NCBI GenBank assembly: GCA_002751075.1
Contig: NAOQ01000013.1
Coordinates: 1,585-43,720 of the forward strand
Origin: Ichthyophonus hoferi
Taxonomy: Eukaryota > Opisthokonta > Ichthyosporea > Ichthyophonida > Ichthyophonidae
DNA: 42,136 nt
Reading direction: 5' to 3'
The position numbers and the translations under genes are program-made. Of this stretch, positions 11,301-23,370 are shown in pieces; position 1 is the stretch's first letter; every line of letters starts with the position of its first letter. Below the pieces are notes generated by a model. The model saw nothing but the letters and a program-made list of their open reading frames with translations, was not told where the DNA came from and did not search any database.

Positions 11301-14300
11301 TCCTATTAAATACGTTATATAATTGTTTTAATACCATTATTGAACATTTGTTTATACTATTCCTGTCTGCCAATCACAGGTAAGTTATTCGAGATCCAAT
11401 TTGGTCGAACCGGTAGGCCGTCCGGTGGTTTGATTTCTAATTTCCTTTTGGAGAAGTCACGCGTCGTGGGCCAATTAAAAGGCGAGAGAAACTTCCATAT
11501 CTTCTATCAGGTTAGTGTGATTGGATGTGGTTTTATGAACGTGCATAATATATATGTATGTATGTAGTAATATACAGAGGCGGTCAGACAATTAATTATA
11601 AGCTATATGATTGGCTTATCTACAACAGGCAATGAAATAGAAGGACTACAATTTATGTCAACTTACCATTATGGATTATGACGTCATTTCTCTCATTATA
11701 TGATTGGTGCAATAATAAATAAATATTGTTTAGAATTAGCAATACGTTTCTATTGGGAGGTTTTTTATTAACTGCTAGTGATTGGGTCAGGCCCTGGCTG
11801 GAGCCACGAACGAGGAGAAGGAGTTCTATGGACTCTACGAGCCTGATAACTTTGCTTATCTATCTGGGTCTGAATGCAGTACAGTGGATGGGGTTGATGA
11901 TAAGAAGGATTTCCAGGTAGGAGAGGGATAGAGATATAGATAGAGAGAAGGTTAGGTAGACCAATGAAAGCCCAGATAAAGAGCCATCTTCCCAATGAGA
12001 TATTAAGATAGTAAGATAGAATAAGAACTCCTATTGGGTCCTATATATATATACGTGTTTACATTAGTGTTTGTCATAAAATCCGGAGTAGTACACCAAT
12101 CAATTGTACCCCCTTTCTCCCTCTCCCTCTCCCTCTCCTCCGCAGGATACCCGCCATGCTATGGAGATCGTAGGTATAGATTATAACGGTCAGCAGGACC
12201 TACTACGTATTCTTGCTGCTATCCTTAACCTGGTATGTTTATGTGTTTGCCCTATTCTTTCTTTCTCTTTTTCTTTCTTTCGTTCTTCCTTTCTTTCTTG
12301 CCCAATTACCACACTGCATTAGCATGAGGACCAATCACTACGTGTTATTAACAATCAGCCATTGTGGGCCAATGGAGATAATGTTATTTTATGGCACTGT
12401 GGATATGGGCTATGATAGACTGTAATTCACAATGAAGTTGTTGTTAAGAATAAGGGATCTAATAAATGGGGGGGTCTCAGGGAAATATCTCCTTCGTTGA
12501 GCTCGATGCTGGAGGCTGTGCGTCCAGTGATATGGTTAGTATACGTCATATATCCAATATATGTCAGATGTACAAATAAGAAGCACGATTGATGGTATAT
12601 CATATACCATACCTGGCTACTTGCATGATATTAAATTTATTATGCTATTCCACCCAATCAACTGTCAGCCTAGAGACATGAAGCAAACATGGTTCCCCCT
12701 CTGAACTATATCTACATATAACACGCATATATGTATTTATGTATGTATGTATGTATGTATGTTTATATGTTTACTTTACATTTTTATATTAGTTTTATGT
12801 TAAAAAAGTGGCCACTTATATACACGCCTTGGTAGAGTCTTAAGTATTCCTGTTGGACAATATAATTTCTGGGTATGAGAACTACATTTCTTTGTTACCC
12901 TATTGGTTTTTGGTCATGCCATGATATTTATCCTATCTGACCTATGTCCCATCCTTTCTACAGACCTATACTCAGTTTGTAGCTTCTTTATTAGGTGTAG
13001 ATGTGGATGGTCTAGAGATGAAGCTGACATCGAGGACTATGACGACAGGGGCCGGTGGAATTGGTTCCCGAGGCAGTGTGTACGATGTCCCCTTCTCACC
13101 CTTACAGGTATGGCCTGGTTAAAGGGATGATTTGGTTGGTAAATAGGTATTATGTGACGTTATATACGTCCATATAGGGCTATAGGTATACATACGTGTA
13201 CCCACACAGTTGTCGGTATGCGCCGTGGTGGGGATTATCATGCTCATATAGCCAATCAGGCTTTTAGCTATATAGCTATATATGTACATGCAAGTACCCA
13301 ATTGGATTATTTGCATCATAATTGATTGCTGTCACTACCTTTCTCCAATCACAGGCCGAGGCAGCTAGAGATGCATTGGCAAAGGGCCTGTACAGCCGAA
13401 TGTTCGACTATCTGATTGAGGCGGTCAATACAGCTCTCGGATCATCGGTAAGGAACAGGGACCGGTCTCTGATTGCCTGATTGCTAAGGCTATATACGTA
13501 CACACTCACCTATATATATACCGTTTGCATAATGTTTTTTTACTTCTGTATCATGCTTTCCTGGCATTGTTTATTTTCTCCATTCCTCTTTTTTTAGTAA
13601 TATTATCCTTTCATATCTTATTATCCCAGCTAGATGTCCAATCTGGAATTGGTTTTTATTTTCTATTATTGCTTATATAGCTTTAATCAGCTGTTCAATT
13701 TGTATTTTTATTGGTTCACATAGGTTATCTATTATTATAAAACTCAATAATATTTTATGAGTGGCAATGAATCAATCGCACATGAGGCATTAGGTCACGT
13801 CATGCTTTCTATTGGTCATCTCTGCCTTGATTTTTCATTAGTTTTTGTTTTGTTTTCCATCTAATTATGTTATATTTCTATGTTATCATATGAAATGTTT
13901 GCCCCTTTGCCTTACAGTTCCTAATCCTATTCCTACTGCTATGGCTCTCTCTCTCCAGGATGACTCTCTATCGCTGAACGTGTTGGATATTTATGGCTTT
14001 GAGATCTTCGAACAGAATGGTTTTGAGCAATTCTGTATTAACTATGTCAATGAAAAACTACAGCAAATCTTTATAGAGTTGACCTTGCAATCCGAACAGG
14101 TGCAGTGGAATATAAGACTTGGGCTGTGTATAGAGATGGCCGTATAGAGCGATAGTGGAGTGGATAGTATGTAGGATATGATAGTATATATAGATCTGTG
14201 TACTTGTAATTTACCTATTCTCTCTCGCCCTCGATAGGATGACTATATGTCTGAGGGTATCCAATGGACTCCTATCAAGTTCTTTAACAACAAGTAAGTG

Positions 14301-17300
14301 ATTGGCTTGTTTAAAACTTACATAATATATGTAATTGGGTAAGGAAAATACGCAAAATTATATACTTTATGTTATGTTTATTGCAAGATATTACTTTACT
14401 ATATTACCATTATTACCATACTAACCCATACCCACCTTACAGGATTGTGTGTGACGTCATAGAGGGCAGACGTCCCCCTGGAGTCCTAGCGGTCCTTGAT
14501 GACGTATGCAAGACCATGCACCAAGAGAGTGACGGTAGGTCACGTGATACCATCCTTCTTATTGGCTACCCTTGGTTTTATTTTTTCTTTCTTTATTGTT
14601 TACCAGATGCTTGCACTGGTTAACTCTTATAGTCTAACCATTGATTGGTGTGTTTTTTATGATTGTATTTCCATACCTTGCCGCTCTAGCTTACTTTTAT
14701 TGATCTGTCTATCTTATAATTGACTAGTATTTGACGTTTATGGAGAGAGTAGAGCTATAAATACCAACCAATAGAATAGCGATGGTAAGAACCATATATG
14801 ATTACTAACCAATAGGCTTGTACCAGGGGTTGACGAGAAGTTCCTACAAAAGGCCCAAATGGCGATAAGCAATCCTCACTTTCAACCAATGTCCGACAGG
14901 TTTGTCATCAAGCACTATGCTGGAGATGTCAACTATGACGTACAAGGTAGGTTACCTGTGCTCATTTTCACACTCACTACAAAGGCTAGCTGCTGATTGC
15001 TAGGTTTGTAGATAGTAGTCATGTGACATAGAGCTGGCTGTGACTCCGTGAGATGATTGGGCTATTTATAGACTAGATATAGGTGGATGGTACTATATGC
15101 ATTGCTATAATGCGGGGTAGCCCAATCGTTCTATATGTTCTGAATACTGATTGGTTTATAGTGTACCAGTACGAGACGAGGGTGTGGTGGCATGACGTTA
15201 TTAGTTTGGAACCCTTCATAATTTATATTTATAATATTTGATTTCTGTTTATGTTTTAGATTTTTTTCTGTTGGTTCTAATTGGGTAAATGTTAGATATT
15301 AGCTTATAGAGCATTTGTAATGCAGGGGATAGCATGTGGTTATATGCTTATATATGGTATATCTCTCCATCCTTTATATCCACTTTGTTATTGTCCCACA
15401 GGGTTTGTTACTAAGAATAAAGACGTCCTATTTAAGGACCTTGTGCAGGTAAGGCCTCCTGCTTATTGGTTGATATATATATATAGTTATATACTGACAT
15501 TGACACAGGACTGCCATATATGGTTTATCTATGTAAATCTACATTTATATGTAACCATACAATTGCTTGCGTCACCTTCCCCTATATGTATACTTAATTT
15601 AGGCATGGTGATATTCCAAATATAGTGATTAGGTTAGATCTCTGATTGGGTTAAGTGGCACGTACTACAATCTTTGGCTGGTTATTAATATCATTAAATC
15701 ATGAAGACTTACCCAAAGATGATTGGTTACAGATCATGCAGATGTCTGAGCAGCCATTCGTTGCCAAACTATTCGAGTTAGACAGTGTTGAGGTATGATT
15801 GGATGTAAGATATAAGACAAGATAGATAACTGGCGGGAGGATAGTATATTAGGTGATATATAAAGTGTGCATTGAGGGTTACATGGTGTGTATCGACTGA
15901 CCGGGAGAAGATTTAAATGGATTTAAAGGGACTGTGTGATAGGTCTGTTATTCGAGACCTCTACTAACTCCCTGTCTCCCTCTCCTTCCATATTAGGACA
16001 CTGGTCGCAAAGCACCAACCACATATGGGTTTAAGATCTATACTCAGGCACAATCATTGGTCAAGAAGTTGAAGCAGTGTGAGCCCAGTTATGTGCGGTG
16101 CATTAAACCCAATGAGACCAAGTAAGAGCTTGCAATTTGAGTGGTTGTCTATCTGAACACGTTATTACTTGTGGATGTACACGTGCATATCTCCTTTTCT
16201 TTCTCTTTCTGTGATCGACACACGCCGTCATACTATAAATCTACACATATAATAAGTATATTTGATTGACTACAGGAAAGCACATGACTTTGAGGAGAAG
16301 CGTGTGCTCCATCAGAGTCAATACTTGGTAGGTGCCCTCTTCCTCCCCACTTCTTTGTATCCTACCTTTCATCTTTCCTTAGTAATCTTATCACTCGTTT
16401 TCTATTGGTGCATCTATATTCACATACTCTGGGTGCGTGCTTTATTTCTCTCTCTAACGTGGTGCGCTATTAACCAATCATAACCTGCAGGGACTCCTGG
16501 AGAATGTGCGGGTAAGACGGGCCGGGTTTGCCTATAGGGGCGAATACCAGAGGTTTATAGATCGCTACAACATGTGTCATGTGACCACTCGCCATTGGAG
16601 CAGAAACCCAAAGTAGGTTGATTGCTATGTAACGATTGCACAATATTGGGCTAATTACTGACCTTCCCTATTAGTATATTAATATCCATATATAGATATA
16701 TGGTCGCCTAATAAGTGGGCCATAATATTACCCGGAGCTGATAGGCTATGGATGGTATAATACTGACTATAAGCCAATAGGGAGGGTACGCAGCTTTTAA
16801 TGGACCAATTAGGAATCCCATCCGCAGAGTGGCGAATGGGAAAAACAAAAATGTTTATAAAGTCACCCGAGACTCTGTTTGGCCTGGTAGGTATCTCTCT
16901 CTTTCTCCCTTTTACGGGTCGTATGTGTTGATTTCCGTTGATACCAACGATAAACAATGTAGTAAAGCATGTATTTATATTATTATAAATACTCATTGGA
17001 TGGGGTCGTTGTCTAAATATATTGACGGGCTTGTTGCCAATGAGATTTATCTATTATATATATGTCTGTTTTAGCATTGCCTTAGGGGCCCGTGCATGGA
17101 CTGGCTGCCCATTGGCTCTAGCTATTACCGTGATTCCCTATTCTAACCAATTGGAATTCAGGATGACCTAAGAGATCGCACACTCAACCATTATGCAGGC
17201 CAGATTCAGGTAGGCTATCAATAGCAGTTGATTATGATTGGTAGATATTATGTTTACTGCCAATATATATATATATATATATATAGTTGTGTACGGGCTT

Positions 17301-20300
17301 CATTTTTATTGGCTAATATTTTATGTATTTTAAAAAATGAATGAGGAAACAATCGTCCATTGTCAGGTGAAAGGGTATATGTAGTGATTGGCTATAATAT
17401 TTATCATTATCCAATGCCTTGTTGGTCAATGATAGTATTGTGGTCTATGGTCTTTGATTGGTTTCACAATAGATCCCTTGTACGTATGCTGAGCCACACT
17501 AGACTCTACCACATATACCATATATAGATATATCTTATATATAGATATATCCTATATTATATACTATCGTATTATCGTACATACAATCATACTATCATAC
17601 AGATCGACCAACAGACATATATACTTACATACCTCTACTATTATAAATATATATACAGAGATTCTATTGGAGACACGATCCTGAGAAGCGCCGTATGCAC
17701 GAAGAGAAGGTATACTGGTGGGACATGATGGTATACACCTTTAGAGATGGTAAGTTACAGATAGGACCCCCCCTCCCTCCTGCCTTATAAGAATGGGGAT
17801 TCAATAGCAAGGCAATACATACCACTCTGGGTCTATGCTGTGTTTTCATCTTTTATCATTTTATTATTATTATAGTATTTCACATAATAACCTACCTACT
17901 AATGGGGTGAGCCTTGGTAACTCCAATCAATTATCATTTAAATATCTCTGTACACATCAATATGCCTGTTCATCTATTGGTGCATTGTCAGGTGTCAGGG
18001 TACGCTCTAATCCTATCCCTCACAGTTAAGACTGACCCGCTTTGGGGAAAGAACGAAGCTTGGCCTGAATACCAGGACCATCTGACCGATGCGGTTAGGT
18101 GAGACATCCACTCCTCTCTTTTTGCCCTCCTCTCCTGGGAGAGGGCTATATATAGCTCCTGTCCTACCTATACTTACACCCTGTTGATTGGTGCAGTTAC
18201 GCGTGGCGGATCTTCAGGTGTTGGAGAGCCCATATGTTAGTGACATCATTAGACCCCAATGCCCAGGAGGCTATGGTATGATGTCACTACGTGCTGTTGT
18301 CTCTCTCTCTCTCTCTCTCTCTCTATACTATGCTATGCTCTGCCTTTCAGCCTACCTTGTTATGGCAGCTTATATTATATCTTATGACTGACCTATATCC
18401 TATGAACTGAATGACTGATAATGTATATTAATATTCTATTAGTATCTAATAATAGACTGGAGTGCTGCTCAGTGATAGGTTAAGGTGGTTGGTTGGCAGA
18501 CTAAGAACCTTGTGGCTTGATAGTAATACCTGACTAATATTAAATTTTAATGGCTCAATAGAGACAAAAGGTTGTATCATACGATATCTTCCATGAAAAG
18601 AAGACATGGCCCGTTGCTAGGTAACCACTACGCTCCCCAATAGATGCTAGGCTCTCTCTCTCTCTCAGTTTTATATATTTGTATTTTATTTTCCCGTTGT
18701 ATATTCTTCTACGTTGTATATATATCCTTTTATTACTTGCATATATATAGTATGTATATTTATATATATATAGTATGTATGTGTATTTATAGATATATAT
18801 ATTCCTTCTCTACGTACATTCCATGCTTTTTTCTTTTCCAATCATTTACCGATCTAGTTAGATTATAGTTATGTAGACCAATGAGACACTTTTCTCTTAT
18901 TCTTAGCCTGTCATTGTGTTTCCACCATACACAACTATATACACTATATTGATTGATCAGCTTAAATGAACTTACTTGCATCCACCTATGTCCACCAATC
19001 ACAACCTATAAAATTATAAACACATCACTAACTATTCTCTTTGCTATGTCTAATACACACTATCATACATACTATCATACACACTACCATACATACTACC
19101 ATACACACTACCATACATACTACCATACACTACCATACATACAATCATACATACTACCATACACTACCATACATACAATCATACATACTACCATACAACC
19201 ATACATACTATCATACACACTACCATACACACTATCATATATAATATCACACATTCTATCCTCTCTCCCATATATAGAGAGTACGTTGGAAACTATTTAA
19301 GCAAAGAAGAATATTTCCCGGGTGCAGCCCAATATAGAAAGGCAGAGGGGGTACTATTGGCTAAACAGGGAGAGAAAGTGGTGATCTTTAGTGACATTGT
19401 CACTAAGGTCAATAAAGTAAGCTATATATAGGGTATAGAGTATAGTATATTACCTTATAATGTGTAGTGTATAGGGTATAGGGTAGGGGCTGAGCTATGG
19501 ATAGTATTAGAGGTAAGTAACATATATTTGGCAACCACAGGTAGGTAAGCTCCAGGACCTGGCCTTTATGGTGTCTGCCGATAACTTCTACAAGTATGAC
19601 TACAAGAAACTAAAGATGATTAAAAAGGTATGGTGATTGGTAAACAAGTGATCCAATGAGTTGGCGTGTATCTATAGATGCACTATAGGTTACATAGACA
19701 ATCACGTAGATCTCCCAGGCTGTTCTTTCTTTCTTTAATTTGGTATCCGCCTATAATATTGTGTGATTCTATACGATTGCTATAATAGTATACTAGATTG
19801 CATTATATTTAATTATGTTATATGATTAGGATGTAAATAAACCGAGCCTATGTGATATTCCACCACTAGTGTGCTATAGTCCCTTACCCTATCACGCCTT
19901 CAGCCAATGAAACTGTCATCGGTGCGTGGTGTATATATGTCGCCACACCAAGACACCTATGTAGTGATCCATATGGAAGCCCCTGAGAGGGATCTGGTGA
20001 TTAACCTGAATGTGGGCATGAAAAACAAGGTATACCCTGATCTATTCACATCGCCCATGCTCGGTTTCTATATAGTGATTGCTGCTATTTCTCGTAATGT
20101 TTTTTTTTTTTTGCCTATGGGTTGATGTTGTGCACCCATCTATAGAACAGGAGGCCGTGTATTTCGTATGCGTTAATTGGTGAGAGGTGTTATACAATGA
20201 TAGTCATTGGCTGGCATTAACCTCCCCCTCCTCGCCTTCTCTTCTTCCTGCTACCAGGTGGCCGAGTTTGTAACCATGCTCTACCAATCATATCATGTTC

Positions 20301-20927
20301 TTCATGGCAAGCCTCTACCAATCAAATTTGTCGAAAACGTTACCTGCAACCTATCTAGAGGAGGTATTTGTGAATATATTATATATATATGCCTTGCTAT
20401 GTAGGGTGGTATGTGACTGTTTTATATAGACACCTTACTATATGGAATGGTGTAGCCTAACAGGAGAGGGTGTGTGTTTACAGAGAAAAAGGAAGGTACG
20501 GAGATTACTATTACATGGGCTCTCGATCCCAAGCCAATTCCCAACACATCTAGGTATGTGAAGAATCTACTGTAATCTTCCATGATTGGCTGTGCTTTTC
20601 TTTTAATTATCTAATCGTTGTTCTGATTGATCTCTTTAAAATATTAAGTTAAATAGTCTAATTGCCTGTAGTCTTGAAATCAATGCTTGCTATCGTTGAA
20701 TATTATTATCACCTATGCTGCTTTGCTTACCTCCAAACCAGTCATTAACAATATATTGTTAACTACTATACCAATTACTTCTACTACTGTTTCTTTTAAA
20801 CTTTCCCCTGTCTTCTTTTTACTTTTGTTGTCTCTCCCTCTTACATTTTATTTTCTTCCCCTACTCTACCATGATCAGATTTTCCTTTACCAGCAAGCGT
20901 ACAGCTGTTATCTATTACACACCCTAA
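7439..20927 (+). CDS. Class I myosin, short-tailed, with N-terminal proline-rich extension
   Basis: An actin-based motor that links membranes to actin. Thirty-five coding exons join with consistent phase at all 34 GT-AG introns to 3624 bases, that is 1207 residues and a TAA at 20925-20927. Order: proline-rich region 1-193, linker to about 230, motor from about 235 to 904, IQ-like neck about 905-940, post-IQ linker, TH1 lipid-binding tail about 1021-1207. Motor landmarks: P-loop GESGAGKT 327-334, switch I NNNSSRFG 379-386, switch II DIYGFE 607-612, TEDS-site serine 556 (16 residues before DALAK), converter [17 protein letters not shown]. The tail ([15 protein letters not shown], short end after TH1) resembles the Myo1D/Myo1G type from family knowledge. 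The usual class I protein starts close to the motor, so the proline-rich start is odd. No SH3 domain is encoded after TH1. Exon coordinates are in the three segment entries. Confidence 0.93.
8642..16886 (+). CDS. Myosin segment: motor domain (coding exons 3-24)
   Basis: Exons: 8642-8778, 9275-9359, 9894-10017, 10252-10303, 10512-10592, 10857-10953, 11380-11510, 11791-11916, 12146-12232, 12481-12534, 12964-13107, 13355-13447, 13959-14099, 14238-14293, 14443-14534, 14827-14946, 15402-15448, 15733-15792, 15997-16121, 16276-16327, 16491-16612, 16781-16886. They read through [34 protein letters not shown], the ATP site, [38 protein letters not shown] and YVRCIKPNE. Exon 24 must be read from the acceptor at 16780: [20 protein letters not shown], then [14 protein letters not shown] longer open frame in the same place is a false frame. 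The loop before DALAK ([11 protein letters not shown]) is closer to fungal/amoeboid myosin I than to vertebrate Myo1 as I recall them. The donor after 8778 (GTCTGC) and the one after 14099 (GTGCAG) are weak, but only they keep the frame. Confidence 0.95.
12739..12762. repeat. (TATG)n microsatellite in myosin intron
   Basis: A tetranucleotide run in the intron between the exons ending at 12534 and starting at 12964. Confidence 0.85.
17162..20927 (+). CDS. Myosin segment: neck and TH1 tail (coding exons 25-35)
   Basis: Exons: 17162-17209, 17659-17749, 18026-18098, 18197-18275, 18562-18620, 19278-19416, 19541-19627, 19904-20029, 20258-20363, 20484-20553, 20894-20927. [20 protein letters not shown] carries one degenerate IQ motif (calmodulin or light-chain binding), followed by a basic and tryptophan-rich stretch ([16 protein letters not shown]). 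[18 protein letters not shown] and [14 protein letters not shown] match the post-IQ linker of Myo1D-type tails. The TH1 domain runs from EYVGNYL through [52 protein letters not shown] and [16 protein letters not shown] to the C-terminus [14 protein letters not shown]1 binds acidic phospholipids, so the protein is expected at membranes. The last exon codes only 11 residues and is supported by phase and a good acceptor. Confidence 0.9.
18300..18324. repeat. (CT)n microsatellite in myosin intron
   Basis: A CT run 25 bases into the intron after the exon ending at 18275, too far from the acceptor at 18561 to act as its polypyrimidine tract. Confidence 0.85.
19055..19257. repeat. Tandem array of ATACAYACTAYC-like units in myosin intron
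   Basis: About 200 bases of degenerate tandem repeats, units of 8 to 12 bases (ATACATACTACC, ATACACACTACC and variants with CAATC), strongly C/T/A biased with almost no G. It fills the last third of the longest CDS intron (18621-19277) and ends about 20 bases before the acceptor, so it doubles as a long pyrimidine-rich tract. Confidence 0.85.
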
Positions 20928-21412
20928 GACTTCCACGACAAGCCCAGCCTCCTGTATAGCAATAGTCTCGCTGTATCGTTAGTGTTAAGGCATAGACCTA
21001 ATTTAAATTGCCTCCTCAGCCATTCTGATACAATAGTGTGGTGTATAGTGTATAGCAAAGAATATCAGTCTGATATATATCATGTGTTTTTATATTATAT
21101 TTAGCTGTCTTCCTGTTGTATATTACGAAACCTAATGGAGTGAGCACATAGTATGTGCTCTAGATGAATATACATATGTGGATATATATATAATTTAAAA
21201 CACACCAGTGTTTTTATAAATCCTGTTTTGAGTCGAAGTGTACTGATGGAGTCCTAATTTAGCAAAAAAAAATTTAAAAAAAAATACGTTGTAAAAGCAG
21301 ATATCATAGATGCAGTGTTATTTGCCAGTCTGATCCCAAACCATGTTTGTTTTAGGCGCTTGTAATGTATGTCTGTTAGGAAGCACTTTAAATGAAACTA
21401 ACTATACGATTC
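20928..21412. other. Probable 3'UTR and flank of the myosin gene
   Basis: No open frame of note. It contains a perfect 8-base-stem hairpin at 21142-21160 and A/T runs near 21264-21284. I find no canonical AATAAA in the first 500 bases after the stop, so the cleavage site is not defined. Confidence 0.5.
21142..21160 (+). other. Perfect hairpin in the myosin 3' region
   Basis: GAGCACAT, a three-base loop AGT, then ATGTGCTC: eight perfect base pairs about 215 bases after the myosin stop. Its function is unknown; chance is possible. Confidence 0.5.
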
Positions 21413-22020
21413 TGTGGGAGTTCTAGCGACTTGTCTACAGTTATTCAGTATCTCCAATTTGTTTTCGTGAATAATAGTTGGTTTCGCTGGGCAAGCAATA
21501 ATCTGTACAATCAGTAAGGGGTGCTATATTGCGATGTGAATAATAACTATTGTCACTATTTAATATTAGTAAATAGTTAACTGACTTCTGAACGGGTGAG
21601 AGATCTGAACACTGATTATCGTATGTGAGTGCCAATGATGGATTAGACATTACAATAACGTTGTGATTATTACAAAAGCATATAATTAAATGTAATGCCA
21701 AGGTGCCGGGGGCCGCGTATGTGTGAGCGGTGGGGGCCTTTATTAATTATTTTAGTTTTCATTTATATTTGTCTCATCTTACAATTGTTGTTAGCATCTG
21801 TATAGTTGTATTCGTTATCGTAAATGGATCTGATTGTGACTATAAAGATTTGTTGGCTAATCCAACTCACGATAGGTCACCGAGGCCCAATGGGGCTTAA
21901 ATGGAGCCAATAATTAAATATTCGTATTGGTTAATATGACTCATAAAAGGTCATAGAGATCCACTAGAAATATCTAATCCTATCTCAATAAGGCTATATT
22001 GGTGTTTTCTTATATGGCTA
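21413..22020. repeat. LTR-like dispersed repeat, copy 1
   Basis: This segment shares several blocks with 32142-32592 and 30711-31000: the TGTGGKAG start followed by TTCTAGYGACTTKTCTACA, a GC-rich GCCG/GTGAGC block followed by CTTTATT, and CTAATCCAACTCACGATAG (21857-21875). It directly adjoins the gag-like fossil at 22058-23306, at that fossil's 3' side. A TG start and repeated solo occurrence suggest an LTR or another non-coding mobile element end. The copies are clearly diverged, so the family is old. The exact ends are uncertain. Confidence 0.5.
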
Positions 22021-22057
22021 ATAGGCTAAATCACTACATGCAAACTATATTGACAAA

Positions 22058-23306
22058 TTAATTAAACACAACAATTTTGTAACATAAATGAATAGGCTGT
22101 AACAAACAAACATTGATCACATGTGGGTCAGTATGAAATTGACAAGGGGGTCTTTTTGGGCGCTGCATGCATTCCTGATCTTTGTTATTGGCGCGAGGAA
22201 TTAATCTTGAATTAGTACATTCATATTCATGAGCGATAGTAGCTTCAGTTCTGGCCATTGCGTTGTATAAGCTGAGCCATGTTGGTTGGGCATAACTTTG
22301 AAGTGTATCTAAGGTTGGTCTGAGATGTGGTCGGGTAGATGGAGAAGTAATAGAGCATGGTATTAGGGCAGGAGCAGAAATAGTAAAAAAAGTATTTTCA
22401 AGGCAGTTAGCTAATCCGCTGTATCTTGTTAAGAACTCGGTAGGCGTTTCTGAAGGTTTGAAACGTATTTTAGCTAATTCAGTTGAGATGTGGTAAATGT
22501 TGGTTTCAGTCATGGTTCCATAGTGTCCTTGCCGTAGTCGTAATTTCTCGTAGGCCCATTATTTGATGTCCAAGACTTGGATAGATGCATTTTGACGTTC
22601 ATCCTGACTGACTAAGTGGTGAAGGTATAATCAACATAACGCCTTGTCAGCTGGTAGTTGATTGGTATTTTTCCAGTTTCTGTCGATCAAGTGTTGTAGC
22701 ATTGATTGTCATTGTTTGCAATTTGATTGCCTGTATATCATTGACATTTTGTCTTTTCAATTTTGAAGAAAAATTCTGGATTGGTGGATGGTTGGTAATG
22801 AAGAAGAAATTAGAATTGCTATTCTGGAGAAAATATTTGGTAATATCTAACAGGTGAAACAGATTCAGAACATCTTGGTTTAAGTCTACATATTGATCTG
22901 ATCAGCTAATTGGTGTATTTGGTTTTTGCCGAGTTTGATCAATTTCCATGGATGATGTGGGTTTGGTATTTTTTTTATTGAAAGATTAAGCTGAATTGTG
23001 CTGTGCAGATATGTTTTGCATTTGTTCTCTGAGTTGTTGCATCGCCTTATCATACCGTGCATTTTGTTGCATTAGAGCATCAATGATGTTGCAAAAATCT
23101 GATTGTATTTGGCTATAAGGAATGCTGTCATCCATAGGTGTTTGAGACATGGTGATGCCTTGCTGTGTATCAAAGGAAGTATTCTGATGAAGTTGCTGAC
23201 TGGTATCTATAGGTAAAGAAGAGGTGACTGAATCAACAGTAACAAACTCTTCAGTGCTTGGAGGAAGGTTTTTGTTGTTGAATGGAAGCATGGGAGAAGA
23301 GCCCAC
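22058..23306 (-). mobile_element. Broken gag-like retroelement fossil
   Basis: Fossil of a retrotransposon capsid-type region on the minus strand. One part (22986-23306) has a Q-rich coiled-coil end (LMQQNARYDKAMQQLREQM); another (22058-22513) has a Gag-like core (RFKPSETPTEFLTRYSGLAN) and a C-x2-H-x3-H-x4-C zinc-knuckle-like motif (CQFHTDPHVINVC) of the sort seen in Ty3-type Gag proteins. The element is broken, with several interruptions, and I see no reverse transcriptase, integrase or protease, so it is either a remnant or a non-autonomous element. An LTR-like repeat flanks its 3' side. Family assignment rests on motif style only. Confidence 0.55.
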
Positions 23307-23370
23307 AACTCTATCCTTTGCCTATAGGCCCCAATCAGTAACTTTACCAGAACGCTTCCTTCAATACTTC

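Noticed and set aside
13915-13958. Alternative acceptor giving extra residues before [15 protein letters not shown]
   Set aside because: The upstream CAG at 13916-13918 would shift the frame relative to the preceding exon; the acceptor at 13958 keeps it.
16829-17074. 81-codon open frame over the myosin converter region
   Set aside because: It is a shifted frame. The true frame, from the acceptor at 16780, gives the conserved [16 protein letters not shown] and joins exon 25 in phase.
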